Positions 51,840-59,882 of a stretch of 64,000 nt of DNA are shown here, piece after piece. The notes beneath the pieces are model-generated. The model was not told the DNA's origin, did no database searches, and saw only the letters and a program-made list of their open reading frames with translations. The stretch's first letter is position 1. Every line of letters begins with the position of its first letter. The DNA lies in NCBI RefSeq assembly GCF_016907475.1, contig NZ_JAFBCA010000001.1:868001-932000 (forward strand), in the 5' to 3' direction. The position numbers and the translations under genes were made by a program. Source of the DNA: Nocardioides cavernae. GTDB lineage: Bacteria > Actinomycetota > Actinomycetes > Propionibacteriales > Nocardioidaceae.

Positions 51840-52609
51840 GCATTGGCGTCTCCGTCGTCGTCCCCGCCTACCAGGAGGGCGACGCCATCCTCCCCGTCCT
51901 CGACCGGATCCTGGCCTCGGTCGAGTCCGAGCTAGAAGTCCTGGTCGTCGTCGACTTTGCGGACGACACCACCGTCGCCCCGGTCGAGGCCCACCCCGAG
52001 CACGGCGAGCGACTACGGCTGGTGGTGTCTTCCTACGGCCGCGGCCCTGCCAATGCGATCCGTTACGGCGTCGACCAAGCGTCCCAGGGCATCGTCGCAG
52101 TAACTATGGCCGACGGGTCCGATGACCCGCGGCAGATCGACGCGCTGGCCCGGTTGGTGGACCGCGGCGTCGTGGTGGCAGTCGCGTCCCGCTACGCGCC
52201 CGGCGGCCAGCAAGTCGGTGGCCCCCTTCTCAAGTCGATGATGTCGCGTGGGGCGGGCGTCTCGCTCGGCGTCTTGGCCCGCGTCGGGACCCGCGACGCA
52301 ACAAACAGCTTCAAGGCCTACAATCGCGACTTCGTCCGCGCGGTCGGCATTCACTCACGCAGCGGCTTCGAGATGGGCATTGAGCTCACCGCCAAGGCAC
52401 GGCGCCTGCGGTTGCCCGTCGCCGAGATCTCGACGATCTGGCTCGACCGCACCGTCGGCGACTCCAACTTCCAGCTCAAAGCCTGGATCCCGCTCTACCT
52501 GCGCTGGTACCGCTTCGCGTTCGGTCCCAAGCTCTCGCTGGAGCAGGTCGTCGCCGAGGCGGAGCGCATTGCCGCCATCAACAACGCAACGAGGAGCAGT
52601 CATGACTGA
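51836..52609 (+). CDS. GT2 family glycosyltransferase
   Basis: A 257-residue GT-A transferase: VSVVVPAYQEGDAILPVLDRIL at the start, VVVDFADDTT, and MADGSDDPRQI in place of the DxD metal motif. FKAYNRDFVRAVGIHSRSGFEMGIELTAKA matches dolichol-phosphate-mannose-synthase-like enzymes, though there are no C-terminal membrane helices. Probably charges a lipid carrier with the sugar made by its neighbours. Confidence 0.88.
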   Translation: MSIGVSVVVPAYQEGDAILPVLDRILASVESELEVLVVVDFADDTTVAPVEAHPEHGERLRLVVSSYGRGPANAIRYGVDQASQGIVAVTMADGSDDPRQIDALARLVDRGVVVAVASRYAPGGQQVGGPLLKSMMSRGAGVSLGVLARVGTRDATNSFKAYNRDFVRAVGIHSRSGFEMGIELTAKARRLRLPVAEISTIWLDRTVGDSNFQLKAWIPLYLRWYRFAFGPKLSLEQVVAEAERIAAINNATRSSHD

Positions 52610-53636
52610 ATCCACGCAGAAGGTCCTGGTCTCCGGCTCAGCCGGCTTCATCGGGGGCTACGTTGTCGAGGAGTTGCTGTCGCGCGGCTACTCGGTCGTC
52701 GGTATCGACAACTACTCCAAGTACGGAAAGGTGGAAAAGTCCTACGACAACCACCCCAACTACCACTTCTATGAGGACGACGCCCGCAACGTCGAGGCCA
52801 TGAAGAAGCTGCTCTCGGACTGCGACCACTTCATCGCTGGAGCGGCACTCATTGGCGGCATCTCATACTTCCACGCCTACGCCTACGATTTGCTCGCGCA
52901 AAACGAGCGGATCATCGCAAGCCAGTGCGACGCGGCCATCGAGGCGTTCCGCCACGGCAAGCTCAAGAAGGTCACCTACTTGTCGTCCTCGATGGTCTTC
53001 GAGTCCACGATGCACTGGCCGTCCAAGGAGGGGGACGAGCGGAAGATTCCGCCGCCTCTGTCGTCCTACGGCTTTCAGAAGCTGGCCGTTGAATACTTCG
53101 CCAAGGCCGCCTGGGATCAGTACCAGCTCCCCTACACGATCGTGCGGCCCTTCAACTGCGTCGGAATCGGTGAGGGCCGTGCGCTCGGCGACGTCGAGGT
53201 CGACTCGGGCAACGTCAAGCTCGCTATGAGTCACGTCGTACCGGATCTGGTGCAGAAGATCGCCAAGGGCCAGGACCCGCTCCATATCCTCGGTGAGGGC
53301 AACCAGATCCGTCACTACACCTACGGCGGCGATCTGGCACGGGGCATCGTGGAGTGCATGGAGCAAGAGGCCGCCTACAACAATGACTTCAACCTTTCAA
53401 CGCCGGAGTCGACCAGCGTGCGCGAGCTCGCCGAGGTGATCTGGCGAAAGATGAAGGGCGACGCACCGCTGACGATAGTGAAAGACGAGGCGTACGAGTA
53501 CGACGTCCAGAGGCGCGTGCCGGATGTGCGGAAGGCCAGGGACGTGCTCGGTTTCGAGTGCACGACCCCCCTCGACGAGATGCTCGACGAGGTCATCCCG
53601 TGGGTCACCCACGCGGTCGAGGACGGCCGGCTGTAA
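52602..53636 (+). CDS. NAD-dependent sugar epimerase/dehydratase
   Basis: A 344-residue extended short-chain dehydrogenase: VLVSGSAGFIGGYVVEELLSRGY, then SSSMVFEST and the catalytic SSYGFQKLAVEYF, with RPFNCVGIGEG and IRHYTYGGDLARGIVECM. GAGGAG lies just before the ATG, which overlaps the GT2 stop by eight bases. Like UDP-sugar 4-epimerases or decarboxylases, it probably acts after the adjacent dehydrogenase in sugar-nucleotide synthesis. Confidence 0.9.
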   Translation: MTESTQKVLVSGSAGFIGGYVVEELLSRGYSVVGIDNYSKYGKVEKSYDNHPNYHFYEDDARNVEAMKKLLSDCDHFIAGAALIGGISYFHAYAYDLLAQNERIIASQCDAAIEAFRHGKLKKVTYLSSSMVFESTMHWPSKEGDERKIPPPLSSYGFQKLAVEYFAKAAWDQYQLPYTIVRPFNCVGIGEGRALGDVEVDSGNVKLAMSHVVPDLVQKIAKGQDPLHILGEGNQIRHYTYGGDLARGIVECMEQEAAYNNDFNLSTPESTSVRELAEVIWRKMKGDAPLTIVKDEAYEYDVQRRVPDVRKARDVLGFECTTPLDEMLDEVIPWVTHAVEDGRL

Positions 53637-54304
53637 TGACGACTGACCCCGCCGAGCTCAACCGGCTGTACCGCAACCGCTTCGCCCAGCAGGGCGAGAT
53701 GCGCGGGGACCTGTGGACCGTGCTGTGCCGCGACTACTTCCAGCGCTGGGTGCCGGAGACCAGCACCGTGCTCGACATCGCGGCAGGGCACTGCGAGTTC
53801 ATCAACAACATCGTCGCCGGCCGCAAGCTCGCGGTTGACCTCAATCCCGACCTGATCAACCACGCGGCCGCCGACGTCGAGGCCACTGTGTCGCGTTCCG
53901 ATGCGTTGCACCACCTCGCCGACCACAGCGTCGACCGCGTGTTCATCAGCAACTTCTTTGAGCACGTCCCGCGAGAGGTGATCCTGTCAACCCTCGTCGA
54001 GGCACGACGGGTGTTGCGGCCCGACGGCAAGCTTCTCGTGCTGCAGCCCAACGTCCGCTACTGCGCACGTGACTACTGGATGTTCTTCGACCACATCACC
54101 CCCGTAGACGACCGAGCACTCGTTGAGGCCTTCACCGCTGCAGGCCTCGACGTCGAGCTCAATATCCCGCGCTTCCTGCCGTACACGACGAAGTCGCGCC
54201 TTCCGTCGGGTCCGCGCCTGGTCGCGATCTACCTCAAGGTGCCCCTGGCCTGGAAGGTGTTGGGGGCGCAGGCGTTCTTGGTCGGACGGCCACAGTCCTT
54301 GTGA
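53636..54304 (+). CDS. SAM-dependent methyltransferase of the second glycan block
   Basis: A 222-residue class I methyltransferase with motif I VLDIAAGHCEFINNIVAG, acidic KLAVDLNPDL and FISNFFEHVPREVILSTLVEARRVLRPDGKLLVLQP. Start overlaps the epimerase stop by one base (TAATG). Likely methylates a glycan or its carrier. Last intact gene of the island. Confidence 0.87.
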   Translation: MTTDPAELNRLYRNRFAQQGEMRGDLWTVLCRDYFQRWVPETSTVLDIAAGHCEFINNIVAGRKLAVDLNPDLINHAAADVEATVSRSDALHHLADHSVDRVFISNFFEHVPREVILSTLVEARRVLRPDGKLLVLQPNVRYCARDYWMFFDHITPVDDRALVEAFTAAGLDVELNIPRFLPYTTKSRLPSGPRLVAIYLKVPLAWKVLGAQAFLVGRPQSL

Positions 54305-54375
54305 GCACCTGCCCGCGCGTCCCCGAGTCGGTGCTGAAGATTCTGTGACCGCCCAGCGACGCAAGACGCGGTCTG

Positions 54376-54563
54376 ACCTGTCCACCATCTACCGCAAACT
54401 CCGCCGAGATCTACGCCTTCGCCGCCGGCTGCGCCCGCCGGGTGGGGCTCGGCGCCGACCTCCCCGAGGCCGTACGCCGATCGAGGACGAGTCGGCCACC
54501 GGCCGGGCGACCCTCCACGTCGTCCTCACCCGCGCGACCCAGCTGCTGACCACCGTCGGCTGA
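54376..54563 (+). pseudogene. Degenerate duplicate of the helD 3' end
   Basis: Two pieces of helD are joined here: 54376-54479 matches helD 48174-48276 with one extra base (frameshift) and a few substitutions; 54480-54563 matches helD 48581-48664, including the stop codon, with four visible substitutions in 84 bases. The 304 bases between are missing. Cannot make a working protein. It marks an old duplication or insertion event around the glycan island. Confidence 0.85.
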
Positions 54564-54649
54564 GCCCGGGAGATGCCCGCGGTCGGTAGCGGCACGTAGC
54601 CTCTGACGTCCAGGTCCCGGTCCGACCCGCACACACGTCCAGGAGGGTG

Positions 54650-55528
54650 ATGTCCCAGCTAGCGCGCGCGCTTGGAACGGTCGTCGTGGCGTTCCTGCTG
54701 CTCGTCGTGGCCGACGCGCCCGCCGGGTTCGGTGGGGGCCCGGGGGTCATCGCCGCTCTGGACCCGACTCCCGAGCCCGCGCCTGCCGTTCCCGAACCTG
54801 CCCCCACGCCAGCCCCTGAGCCCACTCCGGTCTCCGGGTGGGAGACCGTGTTCCACGACGGGTTCGACGGCCCGGCGGGGGTGTGGCCCGAGCAGTGGCA
54901 CAACATGCTCTTCGCCAACGGGGCCGCACAGAACGGGCTGGGCCAGCTCGATGTCGGACATCTCTCGCAGGTCCGCACCAACCAAGGCTGGACCTTCCCC
55001 GCCGGCACCCGGGTGCGTGTGACGGCGAGCCTTCTCGTGCCCGACACCGGCAGCAACTACGCCGCCCTCTGGGTGCAGCACCCCAACGGCACCGACCCGC
55101 GCGAGATCGACGTGATCGAGAGCTACGGCCCCCTCAAGCCGGCGGGCGCCCAGTTCGCCTCCCACATCTGCTACGACGACACGCCTGAGACCGCTGTCAA
55201 CGCCTGCGCGGCCACCGGGAGGGCGCCCGTGACGACTCCGGTGACCCAGCTCTTCCCCGCCGGGGCCGAGCCCTGGAGCGCGTTCTGGCAGTACTCCGCC
55301 GAGTTCACCGTCGGTGGTGACACAGTGCTGTTCTCGGCGAGCGACACCGCCGGCAACCGCCCCTACGAGATCGCCTCGGCGCCGGATCCCCGCCGGGTGC
55401 CAGGCAACGCCGTGCCCATCCAGGTCCGCCTGTCCAACAAGGACGTCGCGCCCGAGCACGCCGTCGCCGGCGGCACCCGGCAGAGCATGCTGGTCGACTG
55501 GGTGACCGTCGAGGTCGACTACCCGTAG
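54650..55528 (+). CDS. Secreted glycoside hydrolase family 16-like protein
   Basis: A 292-residue exported protein: hydrophobic signal at about 5-24, a Pro/Glu/Ala stalk, then a concanavalin-like domain from about 65. The GH16 catalytic signature is seen as EIDVIES near residue 150 (two Glu and Asp of ExDxxE). AALWVQHPNGTDPREID and SHICYDD fit family strands. Probably cuts beta-1,3 or 1,4-linked glucan/galactan outside the cell, perhaps trimming the glycan made by the nearby clusters. A TAGCCT -10 box lies at 54597-54602. Overlaps the convergent EamA gene by ten bases. Confidence 0.85.
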   Translation: MSQLARALGTVVVAFLLLVVADAPAGFGGGPGVIAALDPTPEPAPAVPEPAPTPAPEPTPVSGWETVFHDGFDGPAGVWPEQWHNMLFANGAAQNGLGQLDVGHLSQVRTNQGWTFPAGTRVRVTASLLVPDTGSNYAALWVQHPNGTDPREIDVIESYGPLKPAGAQFASHICYDDTPETAVNACAATGRAPVTTPVTQLFPAGAEPWSAFWQYSAEFTVGGDTVLFSASDTAGNRPYEIASAPDPRRVPGNAVPIQVRLSNKDVAPEHAVAGGTRQSMLVDWVTVEVDYP

Positions 55529-56469
55529 CCGTCAGGCGCCTTGGCGTCCGGCAGCACCGGCCCGGCGGCTGTGCTCGCCCGGCCGAGCCCGGCCACCGCG
55601 CCGAGCACCAGCAGGATGCCGACGACCGCGGCCGGGCCCAGGGCCTCCGACAGCACGACCGCCGCGACGACGGCGGCGGTGACCGGCTCGACGAGGCTCG
55701 CCGTGACGGCGGTGCTCGGTGCGACCACCCGCAGCCCGGAGTAGAGCAGGACGTAGGCCAGGGCCATCGTGAGCGCCCCGAGGTAGAGCAGCCACGCCAC
55801 CGCGGCGGGGTCGTCGGTGACGAGCGGCCCGTCGACCAGCGCCAGGCACGGCACCAGGGTGACGGCTCCGACCAGGCTCATCCCGCTCGTCAGCACGAGC
55901 GGCGAGGCCTGCCTGCTGATGGAGCCTCCGGCAACGGTCGTGAGCGCGTACGTCGTCCCCGACGCGAGCGCGAGCAGCACGCCCGCCACCGGCGCGGGAC
56001 CGGTGGCGGACTCGTGGCCCGCCACGCTGACCAGCACCAGCCCGGTGAGTGCCGCGGCCAGGACCGCCAGCCGTGAGCGGGTCGGCGTACGCCGGTAGCG
56101 TACGGACTCCGCTGCGGTCAGCAGGACGGGCGCGACCCCGAGGCTGACCACGGTCGAGACGGCCACGCCGACCTGCGTGACCGAGACGAAGTAGAACCCC
56201 TGGTAGGCGGCGGTGCCGACGCCGACGGCCAGCAGCTGCCACGGCCGGGTGCGGGCGAGGTCGACGAGCTCGCCGCCGCGGCGCAGCAGGAGGAGGGCGA
56301 CCAGCAGCACCGCGGCGGCGATCACCATCCGCCAGGCGCTGATCGTGACGGGGGAGAGGGCCTCGCGCTCGCGGATCAGCTGGACCGCGAGGCCGCCGGT
56401 GCCCCACAGGACGCTGGCGGCGGCGACCTCGGCGAGGCCGCGCAGGTGGGACGGGGACGAAGTGGGCAT
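55519..56469 (-). CDS. EamA family transporter (drug/metabolite exporter)
   Basis: A 316-residue membrane protein with ten helices in two EamA repeats: AAASVLWGTGGLAVQLIRE in the first and LALASGTTYALTTVAGG in the second; SLVEPVTAAVVAAVVLSEALGP is the usual penultimate helix pair. Exports an unknown small metabolite. An upstream in-frame start at 56490 is possible. Confidence 0.88.
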   Translation of the reverse strand: MPTSSPSHLRGLAEVAAASVLWGTGGLAVQLIREREALSPVTISAWRMVIAAAVLLVALLLLRRGGELVDLARTRPWQLLAVGVGTAAYQGFYFVSVTQVGVAVSTVVSLGVAPVLLTAAESVRYRRTPTRSRLAVLAAALTGLVLVSVAGHESATGPAPVAGVLLALASGTTYALTTVAGGSISRQASPLVLTSGMSLVGAVTLVPCLALVDGPLVTDDPAAVAWLLYLGALTMALAYVLLYSGLRVVAPSTAVTASLVEPVTAAVVAAVVLSEALGPAAVVGILLVLGAVAGLGRASTAAGPVLPDAKAPDGYG

Positions 56470-56631
56470 GACGGGGACGCTCCGGTGCAAGTCGGGAGAG
56501 GGGCTCGTGGGGAGCGGCGGACCGCTCCGGCTCAGGCGGCCGGAGGCGGGAGCAGGCGGGGCTGCGGCGTCATGGGGGCGAGTCTGCCAGTGCCGTGGCC
56601 CAGCGACATCCGGGTTTCGCGCCGAGTCTCA

Positions 56632-56637
56632 TAGGGT
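56632..56637 (+). promoter_or_regulatory. -10 box for leaderless epimerase gene
   Basis: TAGGGT, six bases, then the ATG at 56644. Confidence 0.45.
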
Positions 56638-56643
56638 CGACCC

Positions 56644-57720
56644 ATGTCCTCGCAGCAGGCAGGTGGCCGCGTCCTTGTCACCGGCGGCGCTGGCTTCATC
56701 GGCACGACGCTGGCCCGCGAGATCGCGGACTCCGCCGAGCAGTGGGTCGTCGTCGACAACCTGCACCCGCAGGTGCACCCGGGCTCCGAGCCGCCGGCCG
56801 ACCTCCCGGACGCCGTGGACCTTCGCGTCGGCGACGTCACGAGCGCGGAGGACCTCGACGCGGTCGTCGCCGACCTGCGGCCCGACACGGTGGTGCACCT
56901 CGCCGCCGAGACCGGCACGGCGCAGTCCTTGTCCGAGAGCACCCGCCACGGCATGGTCAACGTCGTCGGCACCACCCAGCTCCTCGACGCCCTCACCCGC
57001 GCCGGCCACGTGCCCTCCCACGTCGTGCTGACGAGCTCGCGGGCGGTCTACGGCGAGGGGCTGTGGCGCAACCCCGACGGCTCGACCTTCCAGCCCGGGC
57101 TGCGCACGCACGCCCAGCTCTCGGCCGGCCGGTGGGACCACGGCGACCGGGCCGCCCACGTGCCCAACTCCGTGACCGGCACCCACCCGAGCCCGATCAA
57201 CGTCTACGGCGCCACCAAGCTCGCGCAGGAGCAGATCCTCGCCGCCTGGACCGGGTCGCACGACACCAGGCTCTCGGTTCTGCGGCTGCAGAACGTGTAC
57301 GGCCCTCGCCAGTCGCTCTCCAACCCCTACACCGGCATCGTCTCGCTCTTCTCGCGGCTGGCCCGCGAGGGGCAGTCGATCCCGCTCTACGAGGACGGCG
57401 ACATCACCCGCGACTTCGTCTACATCGACGACGTGGTCAGCGCCCTGGTGGCGGTCATCGCCCGCAAACCGGCCGACCACATGCGCACCGTCGACGTCGG
57501 CAGCGGGGTGCGGACGACGATCGCCGACCTCGCCCGCGAGATCGCCCGCTACCACTCGGCCCCTGAGCCGCACGTCACCGGTCAGTACCGTGACGGCGAC
57601 GTCCGGCACGCGTCCTGCACCGTCGAGGACACCGTGCGCCAGCTCGGGTGGGAGCCCCGATGGAGCCTCCGCGACGGCGTCGCCGAGCTCCAGGAGTGGA
57701 TCGCGACCCAGCTGGACTGA
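56644..57720 (+). CDS. NAD-dependent epimerase/dehydratase
   Basis: A 358-residue extended short-chain dehydrogenase: VLVTGGAGFIGTTLAREIAD, VHLAAETGT, LTSSRAVYGEG, catalytic INVYGATKLAQEQIL, and DGDITRDFVYIDDVVSALV. This fits UDP-glucose 4-epimerase or dTDP-sugar-type enzymes. Its ATG lies at the expected start of a leaderless transcript. Stands alone between a divergent exporter and the PhzE-like gene. Confidence 0.88.
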   Translation: MSSQQAGGRVLVTGGAGFIGTTLAREIADSAEQWVVVDNLHPQVHPGSEPPADLPDAVDLRVGDVTSAEDLDAVVADLRPDTVVHLAAETGTAQSLSESTRHGMVNVVGTTQLLDALTRAGHVPSHVVLTSSRAVYGEGLWRNPDGSTFQPGLRTHAQLSAGRWDHGDRAAHVPNSVTGTHPSPINVYGATKLAQEQILAAWTGSHDTRLSVLRLQNVYGPRQSLSNPYTGIVSLFSRLAREGQSIPLYEDGDITRDFVYIDDVVSALVAVIARKPADHMRTVDVGSGVRTTIADLAREIARYHSAPEPHVTGQYRDGDVRHASCTVEDTVRQLGWEPRWSLRDGVAELQEWIATQLD

Positions 57721-57728
57721 GACACCCC

Positions 57729-57750
57729 GGCTGCGCCTGCAGGCGCAGCC
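57729..57750. terminator. Perfect 22-base palindrome between epimerase and PhzE-like genes
   Basis: GGCTGCGCCTG and its complement with no spacer, eight bases after the epimerase stop and immediately before the next -10 box. May act as terminator or as a binding site for a repressor of the downstream gene. Confidence 0.5.
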
Positions 57751-57751
57751 A

Positions 57752-57757
57752 TAGGCT
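57752..57757 (+). promoter_or_regulatory. -10 box for leaderless PhzE-like gene
   Basis: TAGGCT, seven bases, then the ATG at 57765. Confidence 0.45.
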
Positions 57758-57764
57758 GCTGCGC

Positions 57765-59657
57765 ATGACCCACACCCCAACCGTCCGAGACCTCCTGGAG
57801 CAGATCCAGGGGTACGGCGCGTGGGCGGTCATCCGGCGCAAGGCGTCACCGACGGCGGGCCTGATCGGCGGGACGCCGCACGAGGTCGCGAGCCTGCTCG
57901 ACATCCCGCTGGAGAGCGGTGCCCCGGAGCCGGGCCGGAGCGCGGACCGGCTGGTCGCCGTGCCGTTCCGGCAGGTGCACGAGCGCGGCTTCTCGGCCAT
58001 CGACGACGGCACGCCGTTGACGGTCGTCGACATCGAGGCCGAGCACGAGGTGTCGGTCGACGACCTGCTCGAGGCGTTGCCCGACGTGCCGGTCGAGTTC
58101 GCCGACCGCGGTGGGTTCGCCACCAGCGACGAGGACTACGGCAAGGTCGTCGAGGCGATCATCCGCGACGAGATCGGCCAGGGCGAGGGGGCCAACCTGG
58201 TCATCGGCCGCCACTACCGCGCCGTCGTCGCCGACTGGGACGCCGCGAAGGCGCTGACCGTGCTGCGGCGCCTGATGGAGCGGGAGCGCGGCGCCTACTG
58301 GACCTTCTGCTTCTTCACCGGCGAGCGCTTCCTCATCGGTGCCAGCCCGGAGCGGCACGTCTCGGTCCGCAAGGGCGACGTACGGATGAACCCGATCTCC
58401 GGGACGTTCCGGGTGGCGGGGCACGGTGACGCGCTCAAGGAGCGGCTGCTCGACTTCCTCGCCGACGAGAAGGAGGTCTTCGAGCTCTTCATGGTGGTCG
58501 ACGAGGAGCTCAAGATGATGTGCGACATCTGTCACGAGGGTGGCCAGGTGCTCGGGCCGTTCCTCAAGCCGATGACGCACCTGATCCACACGGAGTACCT
58601 CCTCGCCGGCCGCTCCGACCGCGACCACCGCGAGATCCTGCGCGACACGATGTTCGCCGCGACGGTGACGGGCGCGCCCGTCGAGAACGCCTGCCGGCTG
58701 ATCGCCGACTACGAGCCCGAGGGCCGCGGCTACTACGGCGCCGCGCTCGCCCTCTTCGGCCGCTCGCCCGACGGCACCCCGACCATGGACAGCCCGATCC
58801 TGATCCGCACCGCCGACGTCTCGCCCGCGGGCGAGCTCAAGGTGACGGCCGGCGCGACGCTGGTGCGCGACTCCGACGCCGCCTACGAGGTGGCCGAGAC
58901 GCGGGCCAAGGCCGGAGGCATCCTCAGCGCTTTCGGCCTGGCGCCGGCGGCGACCTCCGACGGCACCGACATCGCCGAGCTCGCGCGCGACGAGGACGTC
59001 GTACTGGCCCTCGGCACCCGCAACCAACGGCTCTCCCGCTTCTGGCTGACCGACCAGGCCGGCGAGCCGGCCGACCCGGGGCTGGCCGGGAAGTCGGTGG
59101 TGATCCTCCACGGCGAGGACGACTTCGTGAACATGCTCGTCCACGTGCTCGGGGTCTTCGGCATGACCGCCCGCGTCGTCCGGCACGAGGACTACGCGGC
59201 CGGGGCCTTCGACGGGGCCGACCTGGTCATCGTCGGACCCGGACCGGGCGACCCGCGCGAGGGCGGCCACCCCAAGATCGCGTCGTTCCGCCGCGCCGTC
59301 GACGACCTGCTCGCCTCCGAGCAGCCGTTCCTCGCCGTGTGCCTGGGCCACCAGACGCTCTGCCAGCGCCTCGGCCTCGACCTCGGCTACAAGGACGTGG
59401 TCTTCCAGGGCACCCAGTCGCCGGTCCGGCTCGACGGTCGCACCGAGCGCGTGGGCTTCTACAACACCTTCGTCGGCCGGGTCCCCTCCGGCGCTGAGCT
59501 GCCCGAGGGCGTACGCGTGGAGGCGGACGAGGCGACCGGAGACATCCACGCGGTCGTCGGGCCGCACTACCGCGGCATCCAGTTCCACGCCGAGTCGATC
59601 CTCACCGAGAACGGCTACGACCTGCTCCACTCGGCGGTCCGCGACCTCCTCGTCTGA
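57765..59657 (+). CDS. Fused chorismate-using anthranilate/ADIC synthase (PhzE/TrpEG-like)
   Basis: A 630-residue fusion. Residues 1-430 are a chorismate-binding domain (GANLVIGRHYRAVVADW, FLIGASPERHVSV, MNPISGTFR, TVTGAPVENACRLI). Residues about 455-630 are a class I glutamine amidotransferase with AVCLGHQTLCQRLGLD (Cys near 526) and GIQFHAESIL (His, Glu). This order matches PhzE and actinobacterial TrpEG; PhzE makes 2-amino-2-deoxyisochorismate, TrpEG anthranilate. The FTGERF and TFRVAGHGD segments lean towards the PhzE branch, but no other phenazine gene is nearby, so the product is uncertain. Confidence 0.88.
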   Translation: MTHTPTVRDLLEQIQGYGAWAVIRRKASPTAGLIGGTPHEVASLLDIPLESGAPEPGRSADRLVAVPFRQVHERGFSAIDDGTPLTVVDIEAEHEVSVDDLLEALPDVPVEFADRGGFATSDEDYGKVVEAIIRDEIGQGEGANLVIGRHYRAVVADWDAAKALTVLRRLMERERGAYWTFCFFTGERFLIGASPERHVSVRKGDVRMNPISGTFRVAGHGDALKERLLDFLADEKEVFELFMVVDEELKMMCDICHEGGQVLGPFLKPMTHLIHTEYLLAGRSDRDHREILRDTMFAATVTGAPVENACRLIADYEPEGRGYYGAALALFGRSPDGTPTMDSPILIRTADVSPAGELKVTAGATLVRDSDAAYEVAETRAKAGGILSAFGLAPAATSDGTDIAELARDEDVVLALGTRNQRLSRFWLTDQAGEPADPGLAGKSVVILHGEDDFVNMLVHVLGVFGMTARVVRHEDYAAGAFDGADLVIVGPGPGDPREGGHPKIASFRRAVDDLLASEQPFLAVCLGHQTLCQRLGLDLGYKDVVFQGTQSPVRLDGRTERVGFYNTFVGRVPSGAELPEGVRVEADEATGDIHAVVGPHYRGIQFHAESILTENGYDLLHSAVRDLLV

Positions 59658-59682
59658 CCGCGATAGCCGCCCTCACCCGTGG

Positions 59683-59744
59683 GTATCTAGGGACGAACTG
59701 GTAGGCCGGAGGGCCTGTTCGCCCACCAGAACGTCCCTCGATAC
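59683..59744. repeat. Nested imperfect inverted repeat
   Basis: Outer arms 59683-59702 and 59725-59744 pair at 17 of 20 positions; an inner stem AGGCC/GGCCT lies in the loop (59703-59716). It follows the PhzE-like gene by 25 bases and may end transcription, but the cruciform form is unusual. Confidence 0.55.
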
Positions 59745-59775
59745 GCGGACCCCGACGCCACCGCGAAACCCGCCT

Positions 59776-59787
59776 CGGCTAAAGTCG
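59776..59787 (+). promoter_or_regulatory. Promoter-like motif CGGCTAAAGTCG
   Basis: TAAAGT as -10 upstream of the sulfatase; shares a 12-base core and downstream TGTAGA with the site at 50541. Confidence 0.45.
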
Positions 59788-59882
59788 AGCGAACGTGTAG
59801 ACATTAATTCGGCGTGGCAGGCAACGAATCGGGGACGTCCGACGTCACCCTTGTAGCCGGCTCGGGACACGACGGGGGAGCA

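Larger units (their letters stand above)
48665..54563. mobile_element. Probable acquired glycan island between helD and a helD remnant
   Basis: Five rightward glycan genes with visibly weaker G/C bias at third codon positions than helD or the genes after 54650. The left edge abuts the helD stop; the right edge is a degenerate copy of the helD 3' end. No integrase, transposase or tRNA is present, so the mechanism is unknown. Confidence 0.5.

Noticed and set aside
48665..54563. Integrative element with integrase or transposase
   Set aside because: No recombinase, tRNA site or short target duplication was found; only the helD duplication marks an edge.
57765..59657. Phenazine biosynthesis cluster
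   Set aside because: Only a PhzE-like enzyme is present; no other phz gene lies within the window.
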